64,000 bases of DNA from Pelecanus crispus (Eukaryota > Chordata > Aves > Pelecaniformes > Pelecanidae). Shown piece after piece: positions 46,924 to 58,617 of this stretch. Numbering within the stretch: the first letter of the stretch is position 1; each line of letters starts with the position of its first letter. The stretch covers positions 12,917,862 through 12,981,861 of the forward strand of contig NC_134675.1 of NCBI RefSeq assembly GCF_030463565.1, given 5' to 3'. The translations under genes and the position numbers were made by a program. The notes beneath the pieces were generated by a model that ran no database searches, was not told where the DNA came from, and was given only the letters and a program-made list of their open reading frames with translations.

Positions 46924-49900
46924 ACTCTTTTTTGATAGATAATAATGCCTTTAGGATTAGTACTGGCAAGAGGCCAGGACAAAATGGCAGCACTAATAAC
47001 TTTTGTTTGAGTTAGGGTCACTGCGACATAATTTAGCCCACGGACCCAGGGCTCCATTTTCCTATGACACTGGAGAAATCCACACAGAGAAGCAGAAACA
47101 CCAAACACTTCAAATCCAAACCTCCCTGAGTTCATCCTTCTGGGACACAGCTTGCAGAAAAGGATGAGGATTATATTTCAACACCCGTGGATAGGACTTG
47201 AGATAGACTATACCACCGACTATCTTTCCCCAGAGGTTTTGTTTTTAGGAGCAGAATCCAGCAGAGAAAAATCTGTCTTTGTTGCTTCCCACCCACTCAG
47301 CTGAACGACCTCTCCCTCCTGAGCTTCCCTTGGAGGACACAGCCCTGCTCAGCATGCGCTGAGGCCAACATTGCTACTTTTTTCCCATGCTGCCAAAAGA
47401 AGCACCGAGTACACTACCCACATATCTTTCAGAGAGGAAGGAACTGGCCCTTGGTTTGACTTTTTATTTTTCCCTATTAGTTTTAAAAATGGATTTTTTT
47501 TTCTTAAGCCTGAAGGCTGCCCTGAAATGTTTATCCTCTGAACACAGCAGCAGGACAATCAGTTAAGGGAATATGAACCATCTCTCTCCCACTGTCCAAA
47601 GTGGGGAAATGCAAAATTCATCATAAATGATGAAAAGCAAACCAGATAGTTAAAATTCACACACTTTTAATGAAGTAACACAGCTAATGTTTTTACTATG
47701 CTCAACCCAAGGCTACCCCTCTTAAAGAAGTTTTATATTCCCATTGGGTTAGGAGGCTGTGAGAAAGCAGGTAGGAGAGGCTCTGCTAAGATCTATATAC
47801 GTTAAGCATCCATGTAATACCAGTACATTCTGCGTTTGAAACCAAACCTCCCTCCTCCATAGCCAAGATGTGTAGCTCCTACACGGGGAGCCCCAGATCC
47901 CTACGGCCTCCACCACGAGCTTCCCATGAGTCAAGAATTGCCATTTCAGATGGCAGGAAACTGCGATAGGTGTAGATAGATCACATGTCCTCCTTCTGCC
48001 CCGATGAGAAGAGATTGGGAAGGGTGCAGAAAGCCAGGTGGGAAAGGAAGAGCAGGAAGAGGAGTAGGAGAGGCAGCAGCAGCAGGAAGGGCCCCATGCC
48101 ACTGCCCAGCCCTAGCAAAGGTTGACATCTTTGGGTGAGGAAGTGCTTAGAGCAAGATGAAAAGCTCTGGATCTCAGGTGGGAAGGGGATATAGGAGGAG
48201 GCAGCCCTCAGAGCCAGGCAGAAGGTGGTCAAGGACGAGGCAGTGGGCAGCCAGGAACCCACGCAACTGCCCTGGAACAGCTGTAACAGCACTGCCAGCA
48301 TGGACGTTTGATTGCACAAGTAACCATGGAGTGAGGAAAGAGAAAAGAGGACTTCTGACAGCAGGTACACAGCTGTGCAAGGAGTCTCCCCAACGAACAC
48401 ATTAGCCTGCAAAATCTCCCCCCTGCTGGCACTGGGGGATTTTCTCTCTCCTGGATCCAGTTCTGCTTGACCATAGCAGGGCTTGCATCTATCCAGCATC
48501 TATCAACGCTGAACTGGCATATGATTTGCAGTGGGTCCCCATCCTAAAGAACAGCAAAGCTTCCCCCTGCCCTCCTACAAACTACCCTCCGTAACACAAC
48601 CCATTGCCCACGAGCTGGGCAGATAGCATCCTGAGCTCTCGGCAGTTTAACACTTTTCTCATCTGGGGAGATGTCACACTGCCCACGCTAGAAATGCCAC
48701 AAAACTCTATGACTCAAAGTCTTTGGGGATTACTGGATCTTTAGTATTCAGAATCACATTTCTCAGCAACCACAACCAAGAGCAGGTGGCAGATTTTCAA
48801 GGTACATAGCTTGCCAAGTGACATCTGCAAAAGAGCATATAGAGGAAAAAGGGAGGAACAGCACAAATTATAGTCCCATGCCTTGTTCAAAACTCATTTA
48901 GCAGGTTCTTCAGAGAGCAGCACCTTGAACTTGGCAGTTGGGGTTCAAGGCAAAGAACACCAACAAAAGACTATTTCTGCCTGCCTAGACTTTGAAAGCT
49001 TCACAGGAAAAATACAAGCCACTGATGTAATTCAGTATTACATTTTAAATAAAATATTTAAATAAAATATATCCAAGTTCTAAGAAGCACAGGTGTTCTG
49101 AAGACAGATGAGGTTATGCAATAAACTGCAGGAAAGGTCATTAACACAACCTTCAAGTTCATCAGCTTGTGCTTTGAAGTAAAGATGATGCCTCCACCTG
49201 GGTGGGACACAATGCTTAAAGCAAAGAGCTGAGGTAGGTGCCTAAGTGGGAGCTAGTAAATGAGGGGTTTGAGTTGCTTGCTTGAGTTTTGGGCACAAAT
49301 TCCCCCAAACCTTCCTTTAGGAGCTAAAGCAGGTGCTCTGGAAGCACCGGTTCTTTACCTTTCACCCAAGATGACAGCTTTCAAGCAAATTTACCCTTGC
49401 TGCAGCATCTTAATTTCATAGAGTGCACTTCACAGCAACATTTGAATTTGCTTGAAAAACAACATAATATACTGCCTTAGTCTATGAAGCCAAAATTTCT
49501 TCTGTCTTCATGGGTTCATTATTCCTCTACTTGTAGGCATGTATGATAGTGAGAGAAGTTTTGTCTCATGCTCTTAAATGCAAGAGATTCATGTTTTTCC
49601 CCTGACAGTCATTTTTCCTATGGAATTGTTTGTATTACAGCTCTCGTTTCCTACAGCTGAACTCTCTTCAAGCCTCTTTTCTTTCTAAGCATATTTGGAA
49701 AGTTTACTCCCCATCATGGGGAAGTATGATTGTCTGGGAAGTACTTGTATCAGCATGCAGAAATCCCTATAGGTATGTGCTATACATTCTTGCTTTCACA
49801 GAACACTTTTCTATGAAAATGCCTAACGAACTAGCTTTGCGGTAGCTCAAAAGCAATTTTCAGAGACATCTTCCTCCTACATTTGGAGAGATTAAAAAAA

Positions 49901-50216
49901 TACATACTTTCCCACATCCATCTCTGGAGGACAGTGGCACTCCCCTAGGTTTAAAACAACTCACAAGGACTATACTGATATTTTAGACAGTTTAAAATAA
50001 ACAACAGCAGCAACCTAAATATGCTTCATTAGGAAATAAGACCACTTCTCATTTGCATCAAGAAAAACCTCATCAGGTGCAATACAGAGAGTGTAACTTT
50101 CTGAGATCCGATTCTACCAAAAAGAAGTATTGGCTTCAAGGTCATGTTTGTCTCCTCTTCTCCAAGAGCCATTTCCTAAGGGGAAAACAAGCATATTTCC
50201 AACTCCAAATTAAGTA
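46924..50216. other. Unique non-coding sequence
   Basis: No recognisable exon or repeat. Minus-strand open frames of 100-170 codons around 47749-48499 are low-complexity (Ser/Leu/Pro-rich), overlap each other in several frames and resemble no known protein. Probably NPR3 intron or 3' flanking DNA. Confidence 0.5.
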
Positions 50217-50221
50217 CCATT

Positions 50222-50781
50222 TGTCCTGGTTTCAGCTGGGATAGAGTTAATTTTCTTCCTAGTAGCTGGCATAGTGCTGTGTTTTGGATTTAGTAGGAGA
50301 AGAATGTTGATAACACACTGATGTTTTAGCTGTTGCTAAGTACTGCTTATGCTAGTCAAGGACTTTTCAGCTTCCCATGCTCTGCCAGGTGCACAGGAAG
50401 CTGGGAGGGGGCACAGCCAGAATAGTTGATCCAAACTGACCAAAGGGCTATTCCATACCATATGACATCATGCTCAGTATATAAGCTGGGGGGGGTTGGC
50501 CGGGGAGCAGCGATCGCTGCTCGGGAACTGTCTGGGTATCGGTCGGCGGGTGGTGAGCAATTGCATTGTGCATCACTTGCTTTGTTGTTTATTATTATTA
50601 TTATATTGTTATTATTATCATTACTATTTTACTTTATTTCAATTATTAAACTGTTCTTATCTCAACCCAGGAGTTTTTCTCACTCTTACTCCTCCGATTC
50701 TCTCCCCCATCCCATCGGGGTAGGGTGAGTGAGCGAGCGTCTGCATGGTGCTTAGCTGCTGGCTGGGGCTAAACCACGACA
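50222..50781 (+). mobile_element. Solo type A LTR
   Basis: TGTCCTGGTTTCAGC to AACCACGACA. The flanks CCATT (50217-50221) and CCTCT (50782-50786) agree at three of five bases, so the duplication has decayed or is not original. The 18-nt palindrome is intact at 50505-50522, downstream of a TATATAAG box. Confidence 0.9.
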
Positions 50782-50786
50782 CCTCT

Positions 50787-52002
50787 GTTCTTAATATTTT
50801 TAATTTTTCAGAAGAGCAGGCATATTAAACACCAAGGCTGTAATAATTGCACATAAGTACTGTGGCAAGATGACCTCCCACAAAATAATCCATGAAGGCA
50901 TTTAAATATGTAAATTTTTCTAAGAATGGTGTTATGCAAGTGTACCTTCCCTGTTCCCAGTGTCAGTATTTTACAAAATAAATATGTATAGTGTCTAGGA
51001 CAGAAACTTATTCACATTCTACCAGCACTACCAGTGGTTTTTTTTTTTTTAATATAATCTCACTCTTTTTAGCCATCTCCATTTGTAAATGCAAAGCTAT
51101 AGCTAAGCCCTCTGTGCTGTAGTCTCTGCCATACTTCTTGAATACTGCACCTCTGAAATGCAGGTACCCAGCTGGGGCAGAGGTTTCCCAGCTTCGAGGC
51201 TCCAGCAGAACTTGTATCCTCTTGTGAGGAAGCTAGCAAGACGTGCTAGCTTACAATTGCCAGATGTGCATTTCTTTGTTTTTTGAAAGCAGTAACAAGG
51301 ACAGGGTGCAGGCACCGAAGAGTGCTACCTCTGAGGGCAAAATCAGACAGCAGGATGTTAGTTGCTCTCCCGTGTTTCTATCAGGTCTGATGAATAGAGT
51401 CCTGGCATAAGTAATTTTGACCAGTTAAACTTTGTATTGGGAAAGAAATCCCTAAACCAAGGCAGACATATCTAGAGCTTCTTCCTAAGAGAATGAAAGA
51501 GTTGCAAAAAATAGCTGCCAAAATACAAAAGAAAAAAATTAAGATTTAGCAAGGTTCAGGATGTTTTTAAAGATTGCAGTCCTTGCTGGTGCTGAGCTGT
51601 GGTAGGTAAGGCTTTCCTGGGGTGGAAAAGAAAGGTGAAAGGAGTATCCATTGAGTGTGGGTATTTCCCAGGGCTTAGCTGGTCCTGTGCATCCCTCCCC
51701 ATGCTGGGAGTGATGGGAGCTGCCATGAAGCCAAAAGCAGCATGAGGAAAGACTTGTCCTCTGGAGAAGTGCAGGTCCTTTGTTCCTTCCCCTGTGCTCT
51801 CTGAGGAAGCAGCACAATTCTCCAATTATGTTTATTGTCAAAGAAAAAACAAAAGTCCCAGCAGCAGTGCTGAGGATACTGGGGGGACAAAATGCAGCTC
51901 TCTATTCACCTGCATTGGGAGGACCGGGGAGGGGGGGGTCTCGCAGACACCCGTTGCAGCTGGTAGAGCTGTGCAAGGAGCACTGCAGGTTTGGCGCCTG
52001 TA
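50787..52002. other. Unique non-coding sequence
   Basis: No recognised gene or repeat, apart from a T-run near 51039-51050. Confidence 0.5.
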
Positions 52003-52069
52003 CTCAATATAATAATGATAATGATAATTTGGTCAGTTTGGATCAACTATTCTGGCTGAAACCAGGACA
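52003..52069 (-). mobile_element. Shrunken type A LTR remnant, minus strand
   Basis: Three separate pieces of the LTR (the ATA/ATG microsatellite, TTGGTCAGTTTGGATCAACT, and GAAACCAGGACA) are joined with the intervening parts deleted. The order is kept, so internal deletions rather than shuffling produced it. Confidence 0.8.
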
Positions 52070-52321
52070 AGAGGGCAACAACAAACTGCAATATGGTCAT
52101 CTGACCTTAAAGGGGAAGTGCTAATTTGCCAATGACACACACTCTTAGATTTTGTACCTTTTATAAGGTACAAAATCTAGTATCTCTAGGCACTAGGAAC
52201 AAGGAATTTGGGGGGAATTTCTCTACATTTCTCTATTATACTTGCTTTCCACATGTGATGACCATCTGCACAAAAGTCAGCTTCTGATGCACAGGCATTT
52301 CACTCTTCATGGGAAACACAT

Positions 52322-52851
52322 TGTCCTGGTTTTGGCTGGGATAGAGTTAATTTTCTTCCTAGTAGCTGGCATAGTGCTGTGTTTTGGATTTAGGATGAGA
52401 ATAATGCTGATAACACACTGATGTTTTAGTTGTTGCTAAGTACTGCTTATGCCAGTCAAGGACTTTTCAGCTCCCCATGCTCTGCCAGGTGCACAAGAAG
52501 CTGGGAGGGAGCATAGCCAGGACAGCTGACGCAAACTGGCCAAAGGGATATTCCATACCATATGACATCATGCTCAGTCCTCCCAACTGGGGGCAGTTGG
52601 CCAGGAGGCTGCGATTGCTGCTCCAGAAGTGGCTGGGTATCGGTCGGCGGGTGGTGAGCAATTGCATTGTGCATCACTTGCTTTGTATATTATTATTTTC
52701 CCTTCCTTTTCTGTCCTATTAAACTGTCTTTATCTCAACCCATTAATTTTACTTTTTTTTTTTCTGATTCTCTCCCCCATCCCACTGGGGAGGGGGAGAG
52801 TGAGTGAACGGCTGTGTGGTGTTTAGCTGCCTGCTGGGTTAAACCACAACA
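52322..52851 (+). mobile_element. LTR of type B (copy G subfamily), solo or orphan
   Basis: Begins TGTCCTGGTTTTGGCTGGG and ends GGGTTAAACCACAACA, matching the 3' LTR of copy G better than type A, with a shorter T-rich segment and no CRE-like octamer. The usual TATATAAA is replaced by CAGTCCTCCCAACT. The flanks CACAT and CCATG do not match, and it is followed directly by a minisatellite, not by a primer site. Confidence 0.88.
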
Positions 52852-53322
52852 CCATGCTGCAGCAGGTACGCCTTGAAGCATCAGTGGCTGTGCATGAGGT
52901 CATGCTGGAGCACCTCAAAGCGTGTGGCCATGGATAAGCCCACGACAGAGCAGGTACACCCCTGGAGGGACTGCAGCCATGGGTAAGGCCATGTTGGAGC
53001 AGGATTACACCTGAAGTTACTGTGGCTGTGGGTAAGGCCACACTGGAGCAGGTATATCTCTGAAGGCATTGTGGCCCATGGATAAGGCCACGCTGGAACA
53101 GGTGCACCTCAAAGCAACTGGCTGTGGATAAGTCTATGCCGCAGCAGGTATACCCCTGCAGAGCCTGTGGCTCATAGATAAGGCTCCACTTGGAGCAGGT
53201 ACACCCCTAAGGGACTGCAGTCAGTGGATAAGTCCAAGCCGGAACAGGGGCAAGGGGAGGAGTTCATGGCAATGTTAAACCCTATGGTCTGGTCCAGAGG
53301 GACCAGGGGTTGAGCCACGACA
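52852..53322 (+). repeat. Degenerate ~49-bp minisatellite next to an LTR
   Basis: The landmark GGAGCAGGT (or a close variant) recurs at about 52861, 52909, 52949, 52998, 53047, 53097, 53143, 53194 and 53243, giving a 40-51 bp period. Each unit contains GGATAAG(G/C)CCA and GGCTGTGG-like segments. The block ends in GGTTGAGCCACGACA, similar to an LTR terminus, so it may be part of an LTR or leader of a related bird ERV rather than host DNA. Confidence 0.8.
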
Positions 53323-55098
53323 CTGTAACTCCAAAGGGAGCTCAGCTCACATGCAGACTTGTACCTATGGCCAGAGGAACCACTTCTGATGCATTTCTAC
53401 TCTGTGAGATGAAATGCAGCAGTAGCGCAGTGGTAACAAGGCACCGCCAGCAGCCGGAGGGGTTATTTGATCAGTGGCTTCTAGTAAAGTCAAGCCTGCA
53501 AAGCTCCCACAGTCTACAGAAGGGCTGAAACTTCAGGGGTTTGTGACTGTTGATATGGGTAGACCTTCAGCTTTTTACCCTGGTCCTGATTAGGACTGCA
53601 ATGCCAAATGGTTTTGCTTATGCCACAAGGGATAAAGTCACTCCAAATTTAACTCAACAAAAAGAAAACCTTGATTTGAACCACTGGCTTTGATCTTGTT
53701 CTGCAACTTTATCTTTTAGTTATTTAAGTGATTACTTTATTACCTGGCAGAACTTGGCACTTCTTTAGCTAACCTAGAAGATACATGTAGTGTTATCTGT
53801 ACTCCTGTACTTATCTGTATCTCTGAATTTAAACAGCTACATATGTTCATTATAGAGCTTTTCAACAAACAGCACTGTTTATTGTAAAATAATCTCAGAG
53901 GTGGTAGATGAATAACAAAAAGTTTATGCAAGAGAATTTAACTTACAATTAACTCATTCATTAAACAAAATACATCATCCTTTTGTGAATTCAGTTGTTC
54001 CTGTTCATCAGCTTTTTGAGGCTTGAAAGAAAAAAAAAACAAATTTTCCTTCTTTCTCAACTCCCACTTGGTTTTCAATTTGAAATGAGTTTGTTATTGT
54101 AGTGGATTAGTTACGGCAGCCTACAGGGGGGAAATTATTTTCTCTGCACCTGCAAAAGAGGCTGCTCCTTTCAAAAGCCACGTTGACACTTCAACAAAAC
54201 CTAGTTCCCAGGCAGGAATTTCCCTCAGCTTCAGCCATCTGAGGTTGTTTAAAACTCAGCAAACACGTTGCTACAGTATTACCTTGAATTTAACTGAGAC
54301 AGCTGTAGCAGCTGAGAGCAGGTTTAGTCCCTGCCATGCACTGCCATAATATCAAATGTAACTGAACATAGGTATATTTCAAAAAGCAAATGTATTTCAT
54401 TTACATTTTTAAAGTCATGTTTTAATTTGACAAATATGATCCTTTTAATTTAGGGGTGAAATCAGCCACTTTTATCCACCCTACTCTAGTACATTTGGAC
54501 TGTCTATGTCCCATCCAGTGCTTTCCCTTCAACACAACACTGCTGAATATTTTTTGCAGATGTAGTTTGTGATCAAAAGCTGAAACAAATGAGACGTGTG
54601 GGTTCTCCATCTCTCCAGAGATGACTTCTGGAGACACAGGCCCTGCAGCTGCCCACAGCCCCGGCCGTCGCTAGTGCCTCCTCCCAGCCGGCCGCATGGA
54701 TCGCAGCCCACTGGGGAGCTAGGAATAGCCCTGCCCTGAGATTTGGCAGTCGCAAGGCTGGATGTGGTGCAAGCAACCTAGAGCTGAGCACTGCAGTGTG
54801 GTGTACCCATACCTAGCTGCTGTAACCAACATCTCCATCTGGTGTTGCTTCCCCTACAAGTAACTAAATAAATAATGCCTATAGTGTATTTGGCATCTTG
54901 TGATCCACCCAGTGGCAACTATAGCCATGGGGTCCTTTCCTGCAATACTATAGCCCAAGTGGAAGGCAACTGCAATGACAGGGAGAGACAGTGGTGTATT
55001 TTGGGACTCAGTGCAGCATATTTTGAGGCTAACAAATCTAAAAATATTACCAGGCTTACAGAAGACTTTGCAACATACTTGGGCAGGAAAAACATTAC
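53323..55098 (-). other. Probable NPR3 intron, 3' side of the exon
   Basis: Starts (on the minus strand) with the splice donor GTAATG right after the exon. No other exon, RNA gene or repeat is recognised. Confidence 0.55.
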
Positions 55099-55221
55099 CA
55101 TATGATGAACTGTTGAAGAGTTCAATATTGAAGAAAGCATAATCGCCATTGGTCATTCCTTGCCGATGAGCAGCCAACATGATGTTCCTGATTGTGTCAC
55201 TGCTGGCACACATGATTACAA
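55099..55221 (-). CDS. NPR3: Internal exon of natriuretic peptide receptor 3 (NPR-C)
   Basis: A 123-bp exon on the minus strand. It begins after a pyrimidine-rich tract and CAG (acceptor at 55222-55224) and ends before GTAATG (donor at 55093-55098). It enters with two bases that complete a Val codon and leaves with one base of a Gly codon, so length (2 + 40 codons + 1) and phase are coherent. The product contains [22 protein letters not shown] and [17 protein letters not shown], which I recognise from the extracellular ligand-binding domain of the clearance receptor NPR-C. That receptor binds atrial, brain and C-type natriuretic peptides at the cell surface, internalises them, and lacks the guanylyl cyclase domain of NPR1 and NPR2. 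An N-glycosylation-like NSS is present. Preceding and following exons were not found in the window, so introns are long and now hold retroviral insertions. Confidence 0.88.
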
Positions 55222-57331
55222 CTGGTGGAAAAAAATGGAAAACACAGATAAGAAGCAGTTCAAGAACTTCAGGGAACAGCCTGTTATGCATGAACGCTGC
55301 CAGAGACAGTGACCCAAGCTGTCCTCCCAGTGTTGCAACAAACATGACAACACAGATGGCAAAGCAAGCTGATTTCCCAAACAGCTGACAGAAGACAGGT
55401 ACCAAACACAGAGAGGCTTCCTACTCCCTTGTCTCCTCTGAAAATAAAGAAAAAGAGTCGGTGTGTGACCTAATTTTTTTACTCCTGCAACACGTGATAA
55501 GTTCTGGCTTCAAATTTCTTCAACTGCATATATTCATAGAGTCAATTGCAACCATAAGCCACTGTTGTTACTTCTAAGTGGACATACGACAATCTGAAGA
55601 TGAAGAAGTAAGATGATACAATGACATTACCATTTTCATTTCCATTCCATTGAACAGTTTGGTGTAGATTCATCTCACCTACACCTCAGGTATCCAAAAT
55701 TTAGGTATCTGGTCTTAGAATCTGTTGCCTCTCTATAGTCAATGGAGAGCAGCATCTCTGCAGCTGATTCACTCCATCCCAAGACAGCTGTCTAGGGACA
55801 GTGGTATGAATCTCTCCAGGACATGACTTTCTCTCCAGAGGCTATACAATAAGCCTAGGCAACGACCTTTGATGGGACGCTTAATGTTCAGAAATGGGAA
55901 AAGCAAGTGCCACTTTCTGAGTGTGAAGATTAAAGGTGGTTACAATATTAAATGCCACAGAGCCTCATTTATCACAGACAAAAAGCTAAGCAGGGGCTCT
56001 GCTGCTACAACGGGACCTACAAGCCCGCAGGCGTGCTCCATGCAGGCACCATGATCCACACTGCAACAACTGTGGTTGAGAGGTCAATTCCCCAACCTGT
56101 TACAGGGGGAACTACTCCCTTTGCTACCCCTTCCCTCTGCAAAGGGAAAGCAGGGACTCAGATGAGGTTTTCAGCAATGGGGAGACACCTCCCATGCTGA
56201 GCACATTATACCATAAACTTTTATATAGGTTCACAAGACTATGGGTATGAAGCTACTGACATCAGAGACAGCAGCAAAGTACTGTACTAGCGCGTGCTTT
56301 GTGGCTATATCCTACAGCAAAGTCATAAGAGATCTTGTTGGGACAATGATTCGAAACCAACTGCACACACGTTTCCAAGAACACCGTCATGCATGGCAGG
56401 GCTCAAAAGCTACAATAATGTATGCAAATATTTTCACCCCAACAATAAAACTGAATCAACACCACATTCAGCTTTTCTGGGTAGAAGTGTTTGCTATTAT
56501 AAGAAATGAAAAGGCCAAACGGGCCAAATCTTTTCACACACAATGAATCTTCTCCCATCATTTTTCTGGTTAGATGCCATCACAGACATCAAGTTCCAGA
56601 TGTGCTGCCAGGGTGAGCCACGTTCAGTACATCCCCATGCTTCAGGAGAGTTATACTATGCATAGCTCTGTCCTACTGATTATAGCAGAGTAATATAATA
56701 ATTTCCAGAGCAACAGAGCAAGACATATTTCATGACTACTGTGAGGTATATTAGCATGAAGGAAAAGAAGAAGAAGAAAAAAATTTCTTACAATAAAATT
56801 TGGATCAAATCTTTTCCAGACACACATCAGGAATGAATTTGTCTCACTGTTCCTAATTTCAGTATAGGTGAGAGATTTCCTTTTGAAATGTTTCCTTGCT
56901 GCCCTCCCAATTCTCCCTTGACTTTGCTTTTATAATTCACATCTATCATAAAATCGTAATCTGTAGATGGAATCAAAGAGATTCCCACAACATGAGTAAA
57001 AGATCTTGAGCAAAAGAAATAAAAAAAAGTGGTGGTGGGGAAACCCTACTTTAAAATACGTTAAGTCATATTTTGTAAGTCTCTAAAGGAATGTAAGGAA
57101 AGTAATATTAACTATTTGGATGTGGTTTTTAACCCAGCTAGAGAGCAAAGATTACATATTTCAAGATTTTGAGGCAAATAAGCTATGGGCAAGTCTCTCA
57201 CAGTCTTCTAAAAATGTAAATTATGTGTATTTAATCTGCATCTGTACCTTACTATTGTGTACACACAAATGTGTACATTCACACACATACAAAATGTTCT
57301 CCCTCCAGTAGAATACACACAGCTAACATAC
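55222..57331 (-). other. Probable NPR3 intron, 5' side of the exon
   Basis: Unique sequence without recognised exons or repeats. A CA/TG-rich stretch lies near 57257-57300, just before the copy G LTR remnant. Confidence 0.55.
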
Positions 57332-57372
57332 ACTGTGTGGTGTTTAGCTGCATGCCGGGTTAAACCACAACA
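57332..57372 (+). mobile_element. 5' LTR stub of copy G
   Basis: Only the last ~40 bp (ACTGTGTGGTGTTTAGCTGC to AACCACAACA) remain; the promoter and polyadenylation part is missing. The join to unique DNA is at about 57331. Confidence 0.85.
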
Positions 57373-57380
57373 GTCCTTTC

Positions 57381-57398
57381 TGGCGCCCAACATGGAGC
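57381..57398 (+). promoter_or_regulatory. Primer binding site of copy G
   Basis: TGGCGCCCAACATGGAGC, two G-to-A changes from the copy C site, eight bases after the LTR stub. Confidence 0.85.
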
Positions 57399-57990
57399 GT
57401 GAAGGGTTTGAGATAATGACGGATCTGACCAGAGTGTGTTAAAAGAAATTTGTGATAAGCATTCATTATATTAGTTTAATAGTCACTGGTCGCAATGTTG
57501 ATTCATTTGCTCTGAGTTGTTGTGCTTGTTCTCAAGAGTTGTGCTATGTAACACCTTACTTGCCGTATGCACTCCCTATGGTGCTGTTTATCACCTCTCG
57601 GAGCTAGATTAAAGTTATCGCGTTGCTGTACTGTGTAACACTGGATTATGCTATGATAAAATTATCGGCCATGAGACTGTACTCAGCACTGCCATCATTC
57701 CTGTACTTCGGGAGCTTCGGGAGCCATTTCTCAGAAACTATTAATAATTACACTTTTTACCTCTTCTCCTCGGAGAAGCAATCTATTGAGGAGACAGAGC
57801 GGGACACGTTCCCCCGCTCCTTTACCATCCCTTCCTCCTTCAGGCTACTTAAAACAGCTCTTGAGAATTTTGAATATCCTTGGGATATTCAAACTAGCAT
57901 CCTCCTACTGCTATGTCTCCTGAATGTGGTTCAGGTCTTGTTTAGGGTTAAACAACTATTTAAGAATATCATCCAGAGATCAACCCCCGT

Positions 57991-58200
57991 GACAAGCACT
58001 GCGGCCACTCCAACCCCCATGAAGGGCACTGTGGCTACTCAAACCTTGGCGACAGCCATTGCAGTTACTCCAACCCCCGCGACAGGCACTGTGGCTACTC
58101 AAACCCCGACGACAGGCACTGCAGCCACTCCAACCACAGCCACAGGCACTGCGGCCACTCCAACCCCCACCACAGGCCCTGTGGCCACTCCAACCCCAGT
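57991..58200 (+). repeat. 30-bp in-frame VNTR in copy G gag (7 units)
   Basis: Units start at 57991, 58021, 58051, 58081, 58111, 58141 and 58171, with a partial at 58201: exact 30-bp spacing. They encode Ala/Thr/Pro decapeptides. Confidence 0.95.
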
Positions 58201-58617
58201 GACAGACAACGTGGCTAAACCAGAGAACCAACCCGTGCCAGTATCAGTTGCCCCTACACACAAGAAAAAATACACAAGGAAATCGGCTCGTTTAGTAAGA
58301 GATGAAGATGAACCAGGGCCATCACGAGAACCAGAGGAGGAAGAACCCATAAATGAGATGGTAACCACCCGATCCCTATCCCTGAGTGAGCTGCGAGATA
58401 TGCGAAAAGATTTCAGTCGTCATCCAGGCGAGCACATCATCACCTGGCTGCTCCGATGCTGGGATAACGGGGCCAGTAGCCTGGAATTAAAGGGTAAGGA
58501 AGCCAAGCAGCTGGGATCCCTTTCTAGGGAAGGGGGCATTGACAAAGCAATTGGAAAAGGGGCAAAAACCCTCAGCCTCTGGAGGCGACTTCTGTCAAGC
58601 GTGAAGGAAAGGTATCC

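Noticed and set aside
47749..48499. Overlapping 80-172-codon minus-strand frames as a host gene
   Set aside because: They overlap in several frames, are Ser/Leu/Pro-rich low complexity, lack splice-site support and resemble no protein I know.
54854..55405. The full 183-codon minus-strand frame as one protein
   Set aside because: Only the middle 41 codons match NPR3; splice signals mark both ends, and the rest is intron read-through.
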